Shown: positions 36,591 to 46,089, counted from the first letter of the stretch. The stretch: DNA of 64,000 nt from DOZZ01 sp963792655 (GCA_963792655.1 CAWBWU010000011.1:410646-474645), one strand, 5' to 3'. The notes: a model not told the origin generated them from the letters alone. Translations and numbers: made by a program.

Positions 36591-39299
36591 CTACATCTCC
36601 TCCACGGTATCTTTGCTCGACAGGACATCGTAGTTCGCGTTCAGCGAAATCTTCTTGGGCCGCTTCGGCAGGAGGATCTTCATATCCTTGCTGGTTTGCG
36701 CGCCTACCAGCACCGGAGCCATCATCTTCACCGGCCCGTTTCCAAAGTCAGCATAGACCGGCACGCGCATCGCGAAATTGCTGCCCACATCGCTCTGAGT
36801 AATGCGGCCGGTGAAGAGAACCTTGCCATCGTTAGCCGGCGCGAGGGAATACGCGAGCCGGTAGCTCGGCACTTCCTGACCGTAGACCCACTCGGAGAAG
36901 AACCAGCTCAGCTTGCCGTTGCTGGTCAGGTTCATCGACGGGGGCATGTGCTTCTCCGCGATGCCAATGAAGTCTTCAGTGGATGCGCTGCGTCCCGCGA
37001 AGGTCTTGGTGAAATCGTGCATCATGTCGATGAAGTTCTGATCTCCCGTCTGCGGGTCGAACATCAGCATGCGCAGCATGTGCAACACGAAGCCGCCTTT
37101 GGGGTACACCAGCTTCCGGTAAGCCGCGGCCGTGCGGTAGGTGTTCAACCGCTGGCCCATCCACAACGGTCCGGCATCGGTGGCGCGAAAGCCGTACTGG
37201 TTTTTCTCGGTGATGGCCAGGCGGCCGTGCTCCCAATACTTGAGGAACTTGTCTGAGTTGCGCTCGCCGCTTTGCTGCAGGAACAAGCTGGCGGAGAAGT
37301 CGGCGAACCCTTCCGAGAGCCATTGATCGTGATACGTGGCCCAGCCCACCATATGGCCCCACCATTGGTGCGAGACTTCGTGTGGCGTGACCTCTTCAAT
37401 GAAGTCGTTGAACCTGAATGCGCTTGAGCCCAACAGTTCCCAACGGTGAGTCGCATCGAGAAACGCAGAGATCGGCAGATAAATCAGCGTCGGCCAGGAT
37501 TGCCCGAAGTTAAATTGCGGTTGTTGCGTGAGCGCAATGCGATCGAACGGTAAGGGACCGAACCAGTGCGTGTAGATGCGCAGTGAGTTTTGTCCATCCA
37601 CCATCGCGCTTTGGGCGAGCGACAAAGGCGAGATCGAGGAATTCTGCGCGGCGTGTTTGAGGAAGTCAGGCACGTCGCGCGTAGCCCAGGCTTCAACAGT
37701 TGACTTCGTGGCATCGTCCACAACCTGCTTGCCTTTGTAAAAGCCGTAGTTAAAACCTGCCACGGAGACGGGCCAGGGTTCCGACCACTCCGTTACGTCG
37801 TAATCGCCGTCACGGTAAGCTTTCGTCTGCTTACCGATCGAAACCAGCGTCATGCCTTTGGGCACGCGAAACGTTAGATCGTAGCTTGCGCGATTATTCG
37901 TGAAGCCCGCGCTCGGATACCAGCTTTCGCGCGCTTCTACCGAATGACTGCCGCCACCTTCGTCGTTGACGACTTTGTTGCCCTCATACTCCATCGAGAC
38001 GGTGTAACTCGCGCCTGCTTTGGTTGGTTCGGGCAGAATCACATAGAAGCCGGCATCGCTGCGTCGCGGCTCTTGAATGAAACCGATATCCTTACCGCTC
38101 ATCGACACACGGCTGACGCGAAGGTTCGGAAGCAGATCGAAGTAGACTACGCGGTCTCCATTGCGGCGCGCCTCGAAGGTGGCCTCCGTAACAGATGCGA
38201 GATGGTCGTTACGCCCTAGCGTGGTATCGATTTTGAAATGCTTCATCGCGATCAGGCGATGGTCTTCGTTTGAGCTTGCATGCCCGGAGAGCCACTCGTC
38301 TTTCGTATGCGTCAGGTACCAAACGCCATCCTGAGTGCCTACCGGATCGACATTGACCAGCCCGATCTCCTCTGGACTGAGCAAACCGGGAACGGCTCCT
38401 TGCGGCTCGGCGAAGAAGCGCAGGTCCGGATGTTTCTGGCCGTGGATGTATGCGGCGAAATGCGGGTCGGGCGACTCGCGATACACGCTCGCCAGAAGTT
38501 CAGCGTCCAGGTTCCGCACGCCATCGCCCGCGAACAGGTATTCCATCATGCTGCGCGGATTCTCGGTCCGGTGCCGCACATGCTGCCGGAAAGACTGCAA
38601 CGTTTGTGCTGCATGACTGTCGGCGGGACCCAGTTTGCACTGCTTTTTTACCTCGTCGTACATGCCGTCAGTAAAAAGGAACACAGCAGAGTTGAACGGC
38701 TCATCGACGGCGGCGGCGCGGATCTGCGTAAGCAATTGCTGCTTTTCAAACAACACCACAGGATCCAGATGGAACGTTGCTTCGCCAACAAATACAGCCG
38801 TCATACGGCGGCCCTGAACTGGCGCGGCAAAGCTCATCGTGCCCGAGCGAAAGGTGAACGTGCCGACATCGCGCTGCAGACGCAGGTTCTCCACCACGCA
38901 GCCTTCTGCGAGCGCGTCGCTTCGAATCGCCTGGTACAACGGATCGCTGTTGGCTTGCTTCGAACGGGCGGTGTCGACATCGATACTGGTTTCCTGCGTC
39001 AAAAGCTTCAGGGTGAACTTGAGTTCGATCGGAGCCGCCGCGACCGTCACGGTTTGCTGCGCGTCTTCGAAACCCTGACGCTGCACGACTACCCGATACA
39101 CACCCGGACCCACATCGTTGAATACAAACGAGCCCGCTTCATCGGTAGTTCGGGACTGGACAGCGCCTGTGGCCTCTGCCGCAAGCGCCACTTCTGCCCC
39201 GGGTACGTTAGCGCCTGAAGGGTCCTGGACCGTGCCATGGATGGTCGCCGCGGACAGTGACAATGCCGCGCTCACGATCAGCACAAACAGCCGTTTCAT
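36591..39299 (-). CDS. Secreted M1-family metallopeptidase with N-terminal carboxypeptidase-regulatory domain
   Basis: I choose ATG 39299 because it begins a signal peptide (MKRLFVLIVSAALSLSA/AT); the longer reading overlaps the divergent gene. 902 residues. After the signal comes a regulatory-like beta-sandwich (TIHGTVQDPSGANVPGAEVAL) as in TonB receptors. A region of about 300 residues that I do not recognise follows, then an M1 fold with the zinc site EVTPHEVSHQWWGHMVG (HExxH) and WLSEGFADFSASLF (third ligand Glu). The usual upstream GAMEN-type exopeptidase motif is not evident; QPQFNFGQSWPTLIYLP occupies that place, so substrate handling may differ. It is likely an exported or outer-membrane-associated peptidase. 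Confidence 0.85.
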   Translation of the reverse strand: MKRLFVLIVSAALSLSAATIHGTVQDPSGANVPGAEVALAAEATGAVQSRTTDEAGSFVFNDVGPGVYRVVVQRQGFEDAQQTVTVAAAPIELKFTLKLLTQETSIDVDTARSKQANSDPLYQAIRSDALAEGCVVENLRLQRDVGTFTFRSGTMSFAAPVQGRRMTAVFVGEATFHLDPVVLFEKQQLLTQIRAAAVDEPFNSAVFLFTDGMYDEVKKQCKLGPADSHAAQTLQSFRQHVRHRTENPRSMMEYLFAGDGVRNLDAELLASVYRESPDPHFAAYIHGQKHPDLRFFAEPQGAVPGLLSPEEIGLVNVDPVGTQDGVWYLTHTKDEWLSGHASSNEDHRLIAMKHFKIDTTLGRNDHLASVTEATFEARRNGDRVVYFDLLPNLRVSRVSMSGKDIGFIQEPRRSDAGFYVILPEPTKAGASYTVSMEYEGNKVVNDEGGGSHSVEARESWYPSAGFTNNRASYDLTFRVPKGMTLVSIGKQTKAYRDGDYDVTEWSEPWPVSVAGFNYGFYKGKQVVDDATKSTVEAWATRDVPDFLKHAAQNSSISPLSLAQSAMVDGQNSLRIYTHWFGPLPFDRIALTQQPQFNFGQSWPTLIYLPISAFLDATHRWELLGSSAFRFNDFIEEVTPHEVSHQWWGHMVGWATYHDQWLSEGFADFSASLFLQQSGERNSDKFLKYWEHGRLAITEKNQYGFRATDAGPLWMGQRLNTYRTAAAYRKLVYPKGGFVLHMLRMLMFDPQTGDQNFIDMMHDFTKTFAGRSASTEDFIGIAEKHMPPSMNLTSNGKLSWFFSEWVYGQEVPSYRLAYSLAPANDGKVLFTGRITQSDVGSNFAMRVPVYADFGNGPVKMMAPVLVGAQTSKDMKILLPKRPKKISLNANYDVLSSKDTVEEM

Positions 39300-39397
39300 T
39301 GTTGAGTGAGGCAAGGCTAACATATTTCTGTAATCCAGGATGGAGTCTGTTTCAACGATCCGCGCGCGTGCTGGATCAGCTAGAATTGTGACGAAAC

Positions 39398-41032
39398 GTG
39401 AGTATCTTTCTCCCTGGCGCGCTCTCATCATTAGTTGCTTTGCTTGCCAACTCAGCAACTTCGCGTTTTGTGAATGGGTTGTTTGACGATACCTTCGCGG
39501 GCATTCACAGCTTGAGCTGGTTCGATCTCGCTCTACTGATTCCATACTTCACGATTCTGGCCGTGCTCTCGGTCTACGGCATTCATCGTTACGAAATCAT
39601 CCGGACTTACTTTCGTCATCGCAAAAAGGCGGTTGATGTGCCGACAGGGCATTTCGATCAACTGCCGCAGGTGACGATCCAGTTGCCGCTGTACAACGAG
39701 CGCTACGTGGTGGAGCGTCTGGTGGAAGAGACCTGCAAGATGGACTATCCGCACGACCGCTTGCAGATTCAGATTCTCGACGACTCGACCGACGACACGC
39801 ATGAATTCGCCGAAGCGCTGGTCGCGAGATACCGCGCGCGCGGCTACCCGATTGAATATGTGCATCGGACCAACCGGCATGGCTACAAAGCCGGTGCGCT
39901 TCAGGAGGGCTTGAAGAGCGCCACTGGCGAGTTTCTTGCAATTTTCGACGCCGACTTTATTCCGCCGCCCGATTTTCTGCAACGCACCATACATCACTTT
40001 GTCGATCCGAAGGTCGGCGTAGTACAGACGCGCTGGAGCTACCTGAACCGCGACTATAACTTTCTGACCGAAGTCGAAGCAATGATGCTCGACGGCCACT
40101 TCATTCTCGAGCACGGAGCGCGTTCTCGTTCTGGCCATTTCTTCAACTTCAACGGCACGGCCGGAATCATGCGCCGCACCATGGTCGACGATGCCGGCGG
40201 CTGGCAGCACGACACGCTCACCGAGGATTCCGACCTGAGCTATCGCGCGCAGTTGAAAGGCTGGAAGTTTATCTATATGCCGCGGCTCGAGTGCGCGTCG
40301 GAGTTGCCGGTCGATATGCACGGCTTCCAGGTGCAGCAGTCACGCTGGGCAAAGGGCTTGACGCAGGTAGCAAAGAAGTTGCTGCCCGACATCATGAGAG
40401 CCGACATCTCCAAGCGGCAGAAGTTTGAGGCGTTCGTCCATTTAACTCCGAACATTTCGTACCCGCTCATGGTGGTGATGTCAGCGTTGATGCTGCCCGT
40501 GATGATCGTGCGGTTCTACATGGGCATGTGGCAGATGATGCTGATCGACTTCCCGTTGATCGCGGCGTCGTTCTGGTCTATTTCAGCCTTCTATGTGATC
40601 GCGTATCGCGAAGTTTATCCGCGCACATGGAAACGCGCGCTGCTCTTACTTCCCATGCTGATGGCCGTCGGCATCGGCCTGACATTGATCAACACGCGCG
40701 CCGTGTTGGAAGCGCTGTTCGGGGTGCAGACAAGCTTCGTACGCACGCCGAAGTTTGCGATCGAAGGATCTCAGCCGCAAGCGGCACGTGTAGAAGAGAA
40801 GAAATACCGGCGGCGCAGCGGGTGGCTGCCCTATGCCGAGATCGCAGTCGGCTGCTATTTCGTGTTGATGGTGGTGTTCGCCTGCATGACGTACAACTAC
40901 ATGGCTATCCCGTTTCTGGCGCTGTTTGTCGCCGGTTACTTCTGGGCCGGGTTCAGCACGTTGTATGCGGAGCACCAGAGCCGTCTGCGGTTCCTGAAAC
41001 AGCAGAAGCTGCAGTTGCAAGTCTCGCGTTAA
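39398..41032 (+). CDS. Processive GT2 membrane glycosyltransferase (cellulose/mannan synthase-like)
   Basis: GTG 39398 start, 544 residues. N-terminal helix LALLIPYFTILAVLSVYGIHRY, then the catalytic domain PQVTIQLPLYNERYVVERLVEETCKMDYP, ILDDSTDDTHE, NRHGYKAGALQEGL, AIFDADFIPPPDFLQ, LTEDSDLSYRAQLKGW and HGFQVQQSRWAKGLTQV: the D,D,D,QxxRW signature of processive beta-glycan synthases. C-terminal helices would form the translocation channel. Closest in style to CslA-like glucomannan synthases and related bacterial enzymes. No BcsB-type partner or PilZ domain is present, so the product is unknown. The following PLP gene starts 4 nt after its stop. Confidence 0.88.
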   Translation: MSIFLPGALSSLVALLANSATSRFVNGLFDDTFAGIHSLSWFDLALLIPYFTILAVLSVYGIHRYEIIRTYFRHRKKAVDVPTGHFDQLPQVTIQLPLYNERYVVERLVEETCKMDYPHDRLQIQILDDSTDDTHEFAEALVARYRARGYPIEYVHRTNRHGYKAGALQEGLKSATGEFLAIFDADFIPPPDFLQRTIHHFVDPKVGVVQTRWSYLNRDYNFLTEVEAMMLDGHFILEHGARSRSGHFFNFNGTAGIMRRTMVDDAGGWQHDTLTEDSDLSYRAQLKGWKFIYMPRLECASELPVDMHGFQVQQSRWAKGLTQVAKKLLPDIMRADISKRQKFEAFVHLTPNISYPLMVVMSALMLPVMIVRFYMGMWQMMLIDFPLIAASFWSISAFYVIAYREVYPRTWKRALLLLPMLMAVGIGLTLINTRAVLEALFGVQTSFVRTPKFAIEGSQPQAARVEEKKYRRRSGWLPYAEIAVGCYFVLMVVFACMTYNYMAIPFLALFVAGYFWAGFSTLYAEHQSRLRFLKQQKLQLQVSR

Positions 41033-41036
41033 GCTC

Positions 41037-41987
41037 ATGGCCACTCTGACACCGGAAATGGTGCGCGAAGCAGCGGTGCGCATTAAGCCCCTGGCGCGGC
41101 GCACTCCCGTGATGACATCGCGCAGTCTGAATGCCGCGAGCGGATGCGAGCTGTTCCTGAAGTGCGAGAACTTTCAGCGTGGCGGCGCGTTCAAGATGCG
41201 CGGTGCTGCGAATCTGATTTTGTCGATACCGCCGGCTGATCTTCCGCGCGGAGTCGTCGCGTTTTCCTCCGGCAATCATGCGCAAGCCGTGGCGATTGCA
41301 GCGAAGCATGTTGGCGCACCCGCCACTATCGTGATGCCGCTCGATGCTCCGGCGGCAAAGGTCGCCCCCACGCGCGCACAGGGCGCCACAATCGTGACCT
41401 ACGATCGGTTCCGTGAAGATCGGGAGGAAGTCGCGGCGAAAATTCTGAACGAACAGGGCGCAACGCTCGTGCCGCCATACGATCACCCGATGATCATGGC
41501 GGGCCAGGGCACTACGGCGTTGGAACTGATTGAAGACGCACCGGATCTGGACGCGCTGATCGTGTGTGTCGGCGGCGGCGGGCTCATGGCCGGCTGCGCT
41601 ACGATCGCGCGCAGCATCCACCCGCATCTCCGCATCTTCGGAGCTGAACCCGAGCTGGCATCCGACACCGCACAGTCGTTCCGCAAGGGAGAGCGCGTGG
41701 AGATCGCACCTCCTGAAACAATCGCCGATGGACTCCGTTCGCCAAGCCCCGGCAAGCTGACGTTCCCGATCGTGAAGCAATTGGCAGAAGACATTCTGCT
41801 GGTCACTGAAGAGGAGATTCGCGAAGCGATGCGCTTCGTGATGACGCGCTTGAAAATTGTTGTCGAGCCGAGCGGCGCCGTATCGATCGCCGCTGCGCTC
41901 TTCGGCAAACTTCCGCCGGGCATTCGCCGCGCCGGCGTCGTGGTGTCGGGCGGCAACGTCGACCTCGCGTTCCTCGCTACACTTTAG
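41037..41987 (+). CDS. Threonine dehydratase/serine racemase-type PLP enzyme
   Basis: 316 residues, fold type II. Motifs are LKCENFQRGGAFKMRGAANL (PLP-Lys), VVAFSSGNHAQAVAIAAK (PLP-ring Asn), IVCVGGGGLMAGCATIAR (phosphate-binding glycine loop) and RRAGVVVSGGNVDLAFL. No C-terminal ACT regulatory domain, so it is a short, catabolic-type serine/threonine dehydratase or a serine racemase; sequence alone does not decide. It is followed at 32 nt by another PLP enzyme of sulfur amino-acid metabolism. Confidence 0.87.
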   Translation: MATLTPEMVREAAVRIKPLARRTPVMTSRSLNAASGCELFLKCENFQRGGAFKMRGAANLILSIPPADLPRGVVAFSSGNHAQAVAIAAKHVGAPATIVMPLDAPAAKVAPTRAQGATIVTYDRFREDREEVAAKILNEQGATLVPPYDHPMIMAGQGTTALELIEDAPDLDALIVCVGGGGLMAGCATIARSIHPHLRIFGAEPELASDTAQSFRKGERVEIAPPETIADGLRSPSPGKLTFPIVKQLAEDILLVTEEEIREAMRFVMTRLKIVVEPSGAVSIAAALFGKLPPGIRRAGVVVSGGNVDLAFLATL

Positions 41988-42019
41988 ATATCCGCTTACC
42001 GGCGGCCAAGGAGCAGCCG

Positions 42020-43297
42020 ATGTCGCAACAAGACGAGTCGCTGGAAACCCTCCACGATTCGAGTGACCAGCACGATCAATTGCGGTCTGAAACCGCCGTT
42101 CTCACTCGCGGATTCGATCCGCATCTTTCCGTAGGGTCAGCCAGACCCGCGGTCTTCCGAAGCTCCACTTACGTCTTCGCGTCGCCCGAAGAGGCGGAGC
42201 ATGCGTTCTCCGTACTGGCGGGGCGCGTCAAAGCGGAGCCGGGTGAACGGGCCGACCTGATTTATTCGCGCTTCTCGCATCCCAACGCAGAAATTCTGGA
42301 AGACCAGGTGGTGCCGCTCGAATCCGGCGCTACGGACTCGCTGGTGTTCAACTCCGGCATGGCCGCGATCATGACGGCGTTCTTCTCGTTCGCGCGATCG
42401 GGCGCGAGCATCATCTACACCGTGCCATTGTATGGCGGCACGACAACGCTGATCCATCAGTTCATGGAACCTTTCGGCGTGCACGGCATTCCTGTGGTCG
42501 GCGGCAATGCGGCCGCGCTCGAAGCAGCAATTCAAAGTGCGAAGGACCCGTGCATTGTGCTGCTCGAAACGCCTGCCAATCCCACGATGCTCATGACCGA
42601 CATCGCGCACGCCGCGCGTGTCGCCAAGCAACATCCGTCGAAGCCCGTAGTGATGGTGGACAACACGTTCCTGGGACCAGCGTTTCAACATCCGCTGCTG
42701 CTGGGCGCGGATATCATTTTGTATTCCGCGACGAAATACCTCGGCGGTTTCAGCGATCTCATCGCCGGTGTGGCGATCTCGAACGATGCCACGATGATTG
42801 CGAAGATGCGCGGACGGCGCAGCTTGTTTGGCAACATCCTGCAGCCAGACGAATGCTGGATGCTCGATGGCCGTTTGCCCACCGTATCGCTACGCATGAA
42901 CCGGCAAAGCAAGAACGCACAGCGCATTGCCGAAGCCTTGCATGGGCATCGCCATCTGACGTCCGTCATTTATCCAACCCTGTTTGAAGACGCCGAACAG
43001 ACGCGGATTTTCAAAGCCCAATGCGATTTTCCCGGCGGTCTTTTCTCGATCAACTTCAAAGACGGCAAGTCGGCAGCATTCACGTTTTTGCGTCATCTCA
43101 AGATCGCGCGCAATGCCGTGTCGCTCGGCGGCGTGGAGACGCTGGTCTGTCATCCGCGCAGCACAACGCACTCAGGAATGTCGCAAGCGGAGTTGAATGA
43201 AGCGGGCATCGGCGAGGGTCTGGTCAGAGTGTCAGTGGGCATCGAAGACTGGCGCGACCTGCTGGCTGACTTCGAACAGGCACTAGACCGCGTCTGA
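42020..43297 (+). CDS. Cys/Met metabolism PLP-dependent lyase (methionine gamma-lyase/cystathionine gamma-synthase family)
   Basis: 425 residues, fold type I. Motifs are RSSTYVFASPEEAEHAF, DLIYSRFSHPNAEILEDQV, VFNSGMAAIMTAFFSF, TVPLYGGTTTLIHQF, LLETPANPTMLMTDI, VVMVDNTFLGP and ILYSATKYLGGFSDLIAG with the PLP Lys; the C-terminal SVGIEDWRDLLADFEQAL is standard. It probably cleaves or builds C-S bonds of methionine, homocysteine or cystathionine. CDECY-type residues that would settle a methionine gamma-lyase assignment are not evident, and QPDECWMLDGRLPTVSLR is present instead. It lies between the dehydratase and the anthranilate synthase genes. Confidence 0.85.
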   Translation: MSQQDESLETLHDSSDQHDQLRSETAVLTRGFDPHLSVGSARPAVFRSSTYVFASPEEAEHAFSVLAGRVKAEPGERADLIYSRFSHPNAEILEDQVVPLESGATDSLVFNSGMAAIMTAFFSFARSGASIIYTVPLYGGTTTLIHQFMEPFGVHGIPVVGGNAAALEAAIQSAKDPCIVLLETPANPTMLMTDIAHAARVAKQHPSKPVVMVDNTFLGPAFQHPLLLGADIILYSATKYLGGFSDLIAGVAISNDATMIAKMRGRRSLFGNILQPDECWMLDGRLPTVSLRMNRQSKNAQRIAEALHGHRHLTSVIYPTLFEDAEQTRIFKAQCDFPGGLFSINFKDGKSAAFTFLRHLKIARNAVSLGGVETLVCHPRSTTHSGMSQAELNEAGIGEGLVRVSVGIEDWRDLLADFEQALDRV

Positions 43298-43303
43298 GCG
43301 TCG

Positions 43304-43321
43304 GGTCAGCCCGGCCTGACC
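43304..43321 (+). terminator. Weak hairpin between the PLP lyase and anthranilate synthase
   Basis: GGTCAG / CTGACC form a 6-bp stem with a CCCGGC loop 7 nt after the lyase stop. There is no U tract, and no leader peptide with Trp codons lies between here and the anthranilate synthase start, so I see no attenuator. Confidence 0.3.
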
Positions 43322-43370
43322 AGCCTTGGTCGCTAGCGGCCTTCTGGTACGCTGAAATTTCCGAACAGCG

Positions 43371-45515
43371 ATGAGTGAAACGCAATACACCACGCCCGGC
43401 GGTATTGCCGTCACGCGCCGTATGTCCCACGTCGATTCGCAGCGCGGGCTGGAACGTTTGCTGCGCGATCTGGATCATCATCGCGGCATCTACCTGTCTT
43501 CCGGATACGAGTATCCCGGCCGCTATTCACGTTGGGATATCGCAAGCAGCCGGCCACCCATCGAGCTGATTGCGCGCGGCAAGCGGATCGAGTTCCGTCC
43601 GCTCAACAAGCGCGGCGAGATGATCAACCGGATGCTGCACAGCGTGCTGCACCAGAATGCAGCATGGCTCTCGTGTACCCTTGCAGCCGATTGCGTGATC
43701 ACTGGTGAGCTTCGGCCGATGGCGGCTTTCTTTCCAGAAGAAGAGCGGAGCAAACAGCCTTCGGTGTTTTCGATCTTACGCGCGCTGGTGAATGAGTTTA
43801 GCGGGGAGCCCGATTCGCACTTGAACCTGATCGGCGCATTCGGGTACGACCTGCTCTTCCAGTTTGAGCCGATCGACCAGAAGCTGCCGCGCAACGACCA
43901 GAAGGATCTGCACCTCTTCCTCTGCGACGACACCTACTTCTTCGATCGCAAGCGAGAAGTGATTGAACGCTACGAGTATGAGTTCGCGATGGGCGCTTGG
44001 AGCACGGCCGGACTGCCCCGCGAAGCCGAAGTGATTGTTGCAGCGCCTGCCAGGCCCGCGTCCCCAATCACCTCTGACTCCACACCCGAAGAGTACATGG
44101 CCGGCGTGGAGAAGGTACGCGCGGCGATGCGCACCGGCGACTACTACGAGGTGGTGCTTCGGCAAACTTTCCGAACGACGTATTCAGGCACGGCTTCAGA
44201 GTTGTTCCTGCGCATGCAGCGGCTGAATCCAAGCCCTTACGAGTTTCTTCTACAGTTCGGCGATGAACAGTTGGTCGGTGCATCTCCGGAAATGTTTCTG
44301 CGCGCGGAAGGCCGGCGCATCGAAACGTGTCCGATTGCGGGGACGGCACGGCGCACGGGTGATCCGCTGCAAGACCATGATGCGATCCGCGAGCTGCTGA
44401 ACTCGGCCAAAGAAGAATCGGAACTGACGATGTGTACCGACGTCGACCGCAACGACAAGTCGCGCGTCTGCGAACCCGGTTCGGTGCAGGTGATTGGCCG
44501 GCGGCTGATCGAATCGTATGCAGGCCTGTTTCACACGGTCGATCATGTCGAAGGCATTTTGCAGGAAGGCTACGACGCGATCGACGCTTTCCTGAGCCAC
44601 ATGTGGGCCGTGACTTTGATCGGAGCTCCCAAGCGGGCGGCCGCCATCGCGATCGAGAACATAGAGAAGGATGCGCGCGGCTGGTACGGCGGCGCCGTCG
44701 GGGCGCTCACGCTCAACGGCGATATGAACACCGGCATCACCATTCGCACGACGTATCTGCGCGATGGTGTGGCGACATATCCAGCAGGCGCCACCCTTCT
44801 CTACGATTCGGATCCCGCTTCGGAAGAGCGCGAGACGCGGCTCAAAGCGACCGGCTTCTTCCGCATCTTGGGTGAGCCTGCGGCGAAACGGGCGAGTGAG
44901 CCCGCGCCGCAGATGCATGGTTCAAAGCTGCTGCTCGTGGATCACGAAGACTGCTTTATCCATACGCTGGCGAACTACGCCCGGCAGACCGGTGCCGCAG
45001 TCGTCACGTACCGGTGGGGCGTGCCCGATGCACTGCTTCGCGAAGTAGCACCGGATTTGTTGCTGCTATCGCCCGGGCCGGGACGACCGCGCGATTTCGG
45101 CGTGCCCGAACTCGTTCAGCGCGCTGCGGCAATGCAGATCCCCGTGTTCGGCGTCTGCCTCGGCCTGCAAGGGATTGTCGAAGCATTCGGCGGCGAACTC
45201 GGAGTGCTTGATTATCCGATGCACGGCAAACCTTCGACAGTGGTGCATGGCGGCCGCGGCGTGTTCGAAGGGGTCCCCGAACGTTTCACCGTAGGCCGTT
45301 ACCATTCCCTTTACGCAATCCGCGACAAGCTGCCGGCCTGCCTGGAAGTGACGGCCGAGACGGAAGACGGCGTGATCATGGGCGTGCGTCACCGCAGCTT
45401 ACCGATCGAAGCCGTGCAGTTCCATCCGGAGTCAATCCTGACTTTGGCCGGACACTGGGGCTTGCACTTGATGCGCAACGCCTTGGCAGGCGCGCGCAAA
45501 TATTCCGCCGCTTAG
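43371..45515 (+). CDS. trpE(G): Fused anthranilate synthase TrpE-TrpG (single-chain)
   Basis: 714 residues. The N-terminal about 500 residues are the chorismate-using component (VEKVRAAMRTGDYYEVVLRQTFRTTYSG, FLLQFGDEQLVGASPEMFLRAEGRRIETCPIAGTARRTGD, ELTMCTDVDRNDKSRVCEPGSVQVIGRR, WYGGAVGALTLNGDMNTGITIRTTYL). From about residue 520 the TrpG glutaminase follows (KLLLVDHEDCFIHTLANYARQ, LLSPGPGRP, VFGVCLGLQGIVEAFGG with the nucleophile Cys, and EAVQFHPES with His/Glu). It makes anthranilate from chorismate and glutamine, the first committed step to tryptophan. This single-chain form is known from alphaproteobacteria and some others, but two separate genes are usual. No other trp gene is adjacent. 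It ends in a 4-nt stop overlap with the converging HTH gene. Confidence 0.93.
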   Translation: MSETQYTTPGGIAVTRRMSHVDSQRGLERLLRDLDHHRGIYLSSGYEYPGRYSRWDIASSRPPIELIARGKRIEFRPLNKRGEMINRMLHSVLHQNAAWLSCTLAADCVITGELRPMAAFFPEEERSKQPSVFSILRALVNEFSGEPDSHLNLIGAFGYDLLFQFEPIDQKLPRNDQKDLHLFLCDDTYFFDRKREVIERYEYEFAMGAWSTAGLPREAEVIVAAPARPASPITSDSTPEEYMAGVEKVRAAMRTGDYYEVVLRQTFRTTYSGTASELFLRMQRLNPSPYEFLLQFGDEQLVGASPEMFLRAEGRRIETCPIAGTARRTGDPLQDHDAIRELLNSAKEESELTMCTDVDRNDKSRVCEPGSVQVIGRRLIESYAGLFHTVDHVEGILQEGYDAIDAFLSHMWAVTLIGAPKRAAAIAIENIEKDARGWYGGAVGALTLNGDMNTGITIRTTYLRDGVATYPAGATLLYDSDPASEERETRLKATGFFRILGEPAAKRASEPAPQMHGSKLLLVDHEDCFIHTLANYARQTGAAVVTYRWGVPDALLREVAPDLLLLSPGPGRPRDFGVPELVQRAAAMQIPVFGVCLGLQGIVEAFGGELGVLDYPMHGKPSTVVHGGRGVFEGVPERFTVGRYHSLYAIRDKLPACLEVTAETEDGVIMGVRHRSLPIEAVQFHPESILTLAGHWGLHLMRNALAGARKYSAA

Positions 45516-45931
45516 GCTGCGCGCAGAAACTCGGGCATCGCGCGTTTGCGAAGGCCGAGGCGATGCATCAGGCGGCCGACGTGGTCGCGATCGTATTGGA
45601 CTCCGAACCGAGCGTGAATGGCTTTGGCAAAACGGGCGGTCGTCCAGCGATCGTCAAAGAAGCCGAACGCCTTTGCGCCTTCGCCATAGATCTGGATCAC
45701 TCCAGAGAATTGTTCCTGAGTTAAGCGGGGAGGGCGGCCGGTCGCGCGGCGCTTGCGCAGCGAGTCGACGCCTTGCCGGCAGAGAGATTTCTGCCAGCGG
45801 GAAGCCGTCGTGCGGCTTACGCCGTACTTACGGGCAACCTTTGATTGTGAAAGGCCGCTCTGCAGTTCCTGCGCAGCAGCGAGCCGTCTACGTTCCATTT
45901 CATCGCGTGAGAGACCGTTGGAAGCGATCAT
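45512..45931 (-). CDS. IS630-type transposase N-terminal HTH protein (truncated, no DDE domain)
   Basis: 139 residues: ERRRLAAAQELQSGLSQSKVARKYGVSRTTASRWQKSLCRQGVDSLRKRRATGRPPRLTQEQFSGVIQIYGEGAKAFGFFDDRWTTARFAKAIHARFGVQYDRDHVGRLMHRLGLRKR. This is the paired HTH/winged-helix DNA-binding half of IS630/Tc1-like transposases. The DDE catalytic half that normally follows is absent: the frame ends with its stop overlapping that of the anthranilate synthase. Two explanations fit: an IS remnant, or a domesticated DNA-binding protein. The intact frame over the whole HTH makes it worth keeping as a gene. Confidence 0.65.
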   Translation of the reverse strand: MIASNGLSRDEMERRRLAAAQELQSGLSQSKVARKYGVSRTTASRWQKSLCRQGVDSLRKRRATGRPPRLTQEQFSGVIQIYGEGAKAFGFFDDRWTTARFAKAIHARFGVQYDRDHVGRLMHRLGLRKRAMPEFLRAA

Positions 45932-46089
45932 TCTTCAGCGCGCGGTCTTCGGCCAGAGCGATTTCAGAATAGCGCAGAACAGGGAAGATGTAAATTGTTT
46001 GAGGGCGAAAATGGATACACTTCGGCCGTGAGCTTGTGAAACCAGACGAATATGCGTTGGCTACATTTGGTCGAGAGCGGGAATCCCGC

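Noticed and set aside
43298..43370. trp attenuator before the anthranilate synthase gene
   Set aside because: Only 73 bp, no leader peptide with tandem Trp codons and only one weak hairpin.
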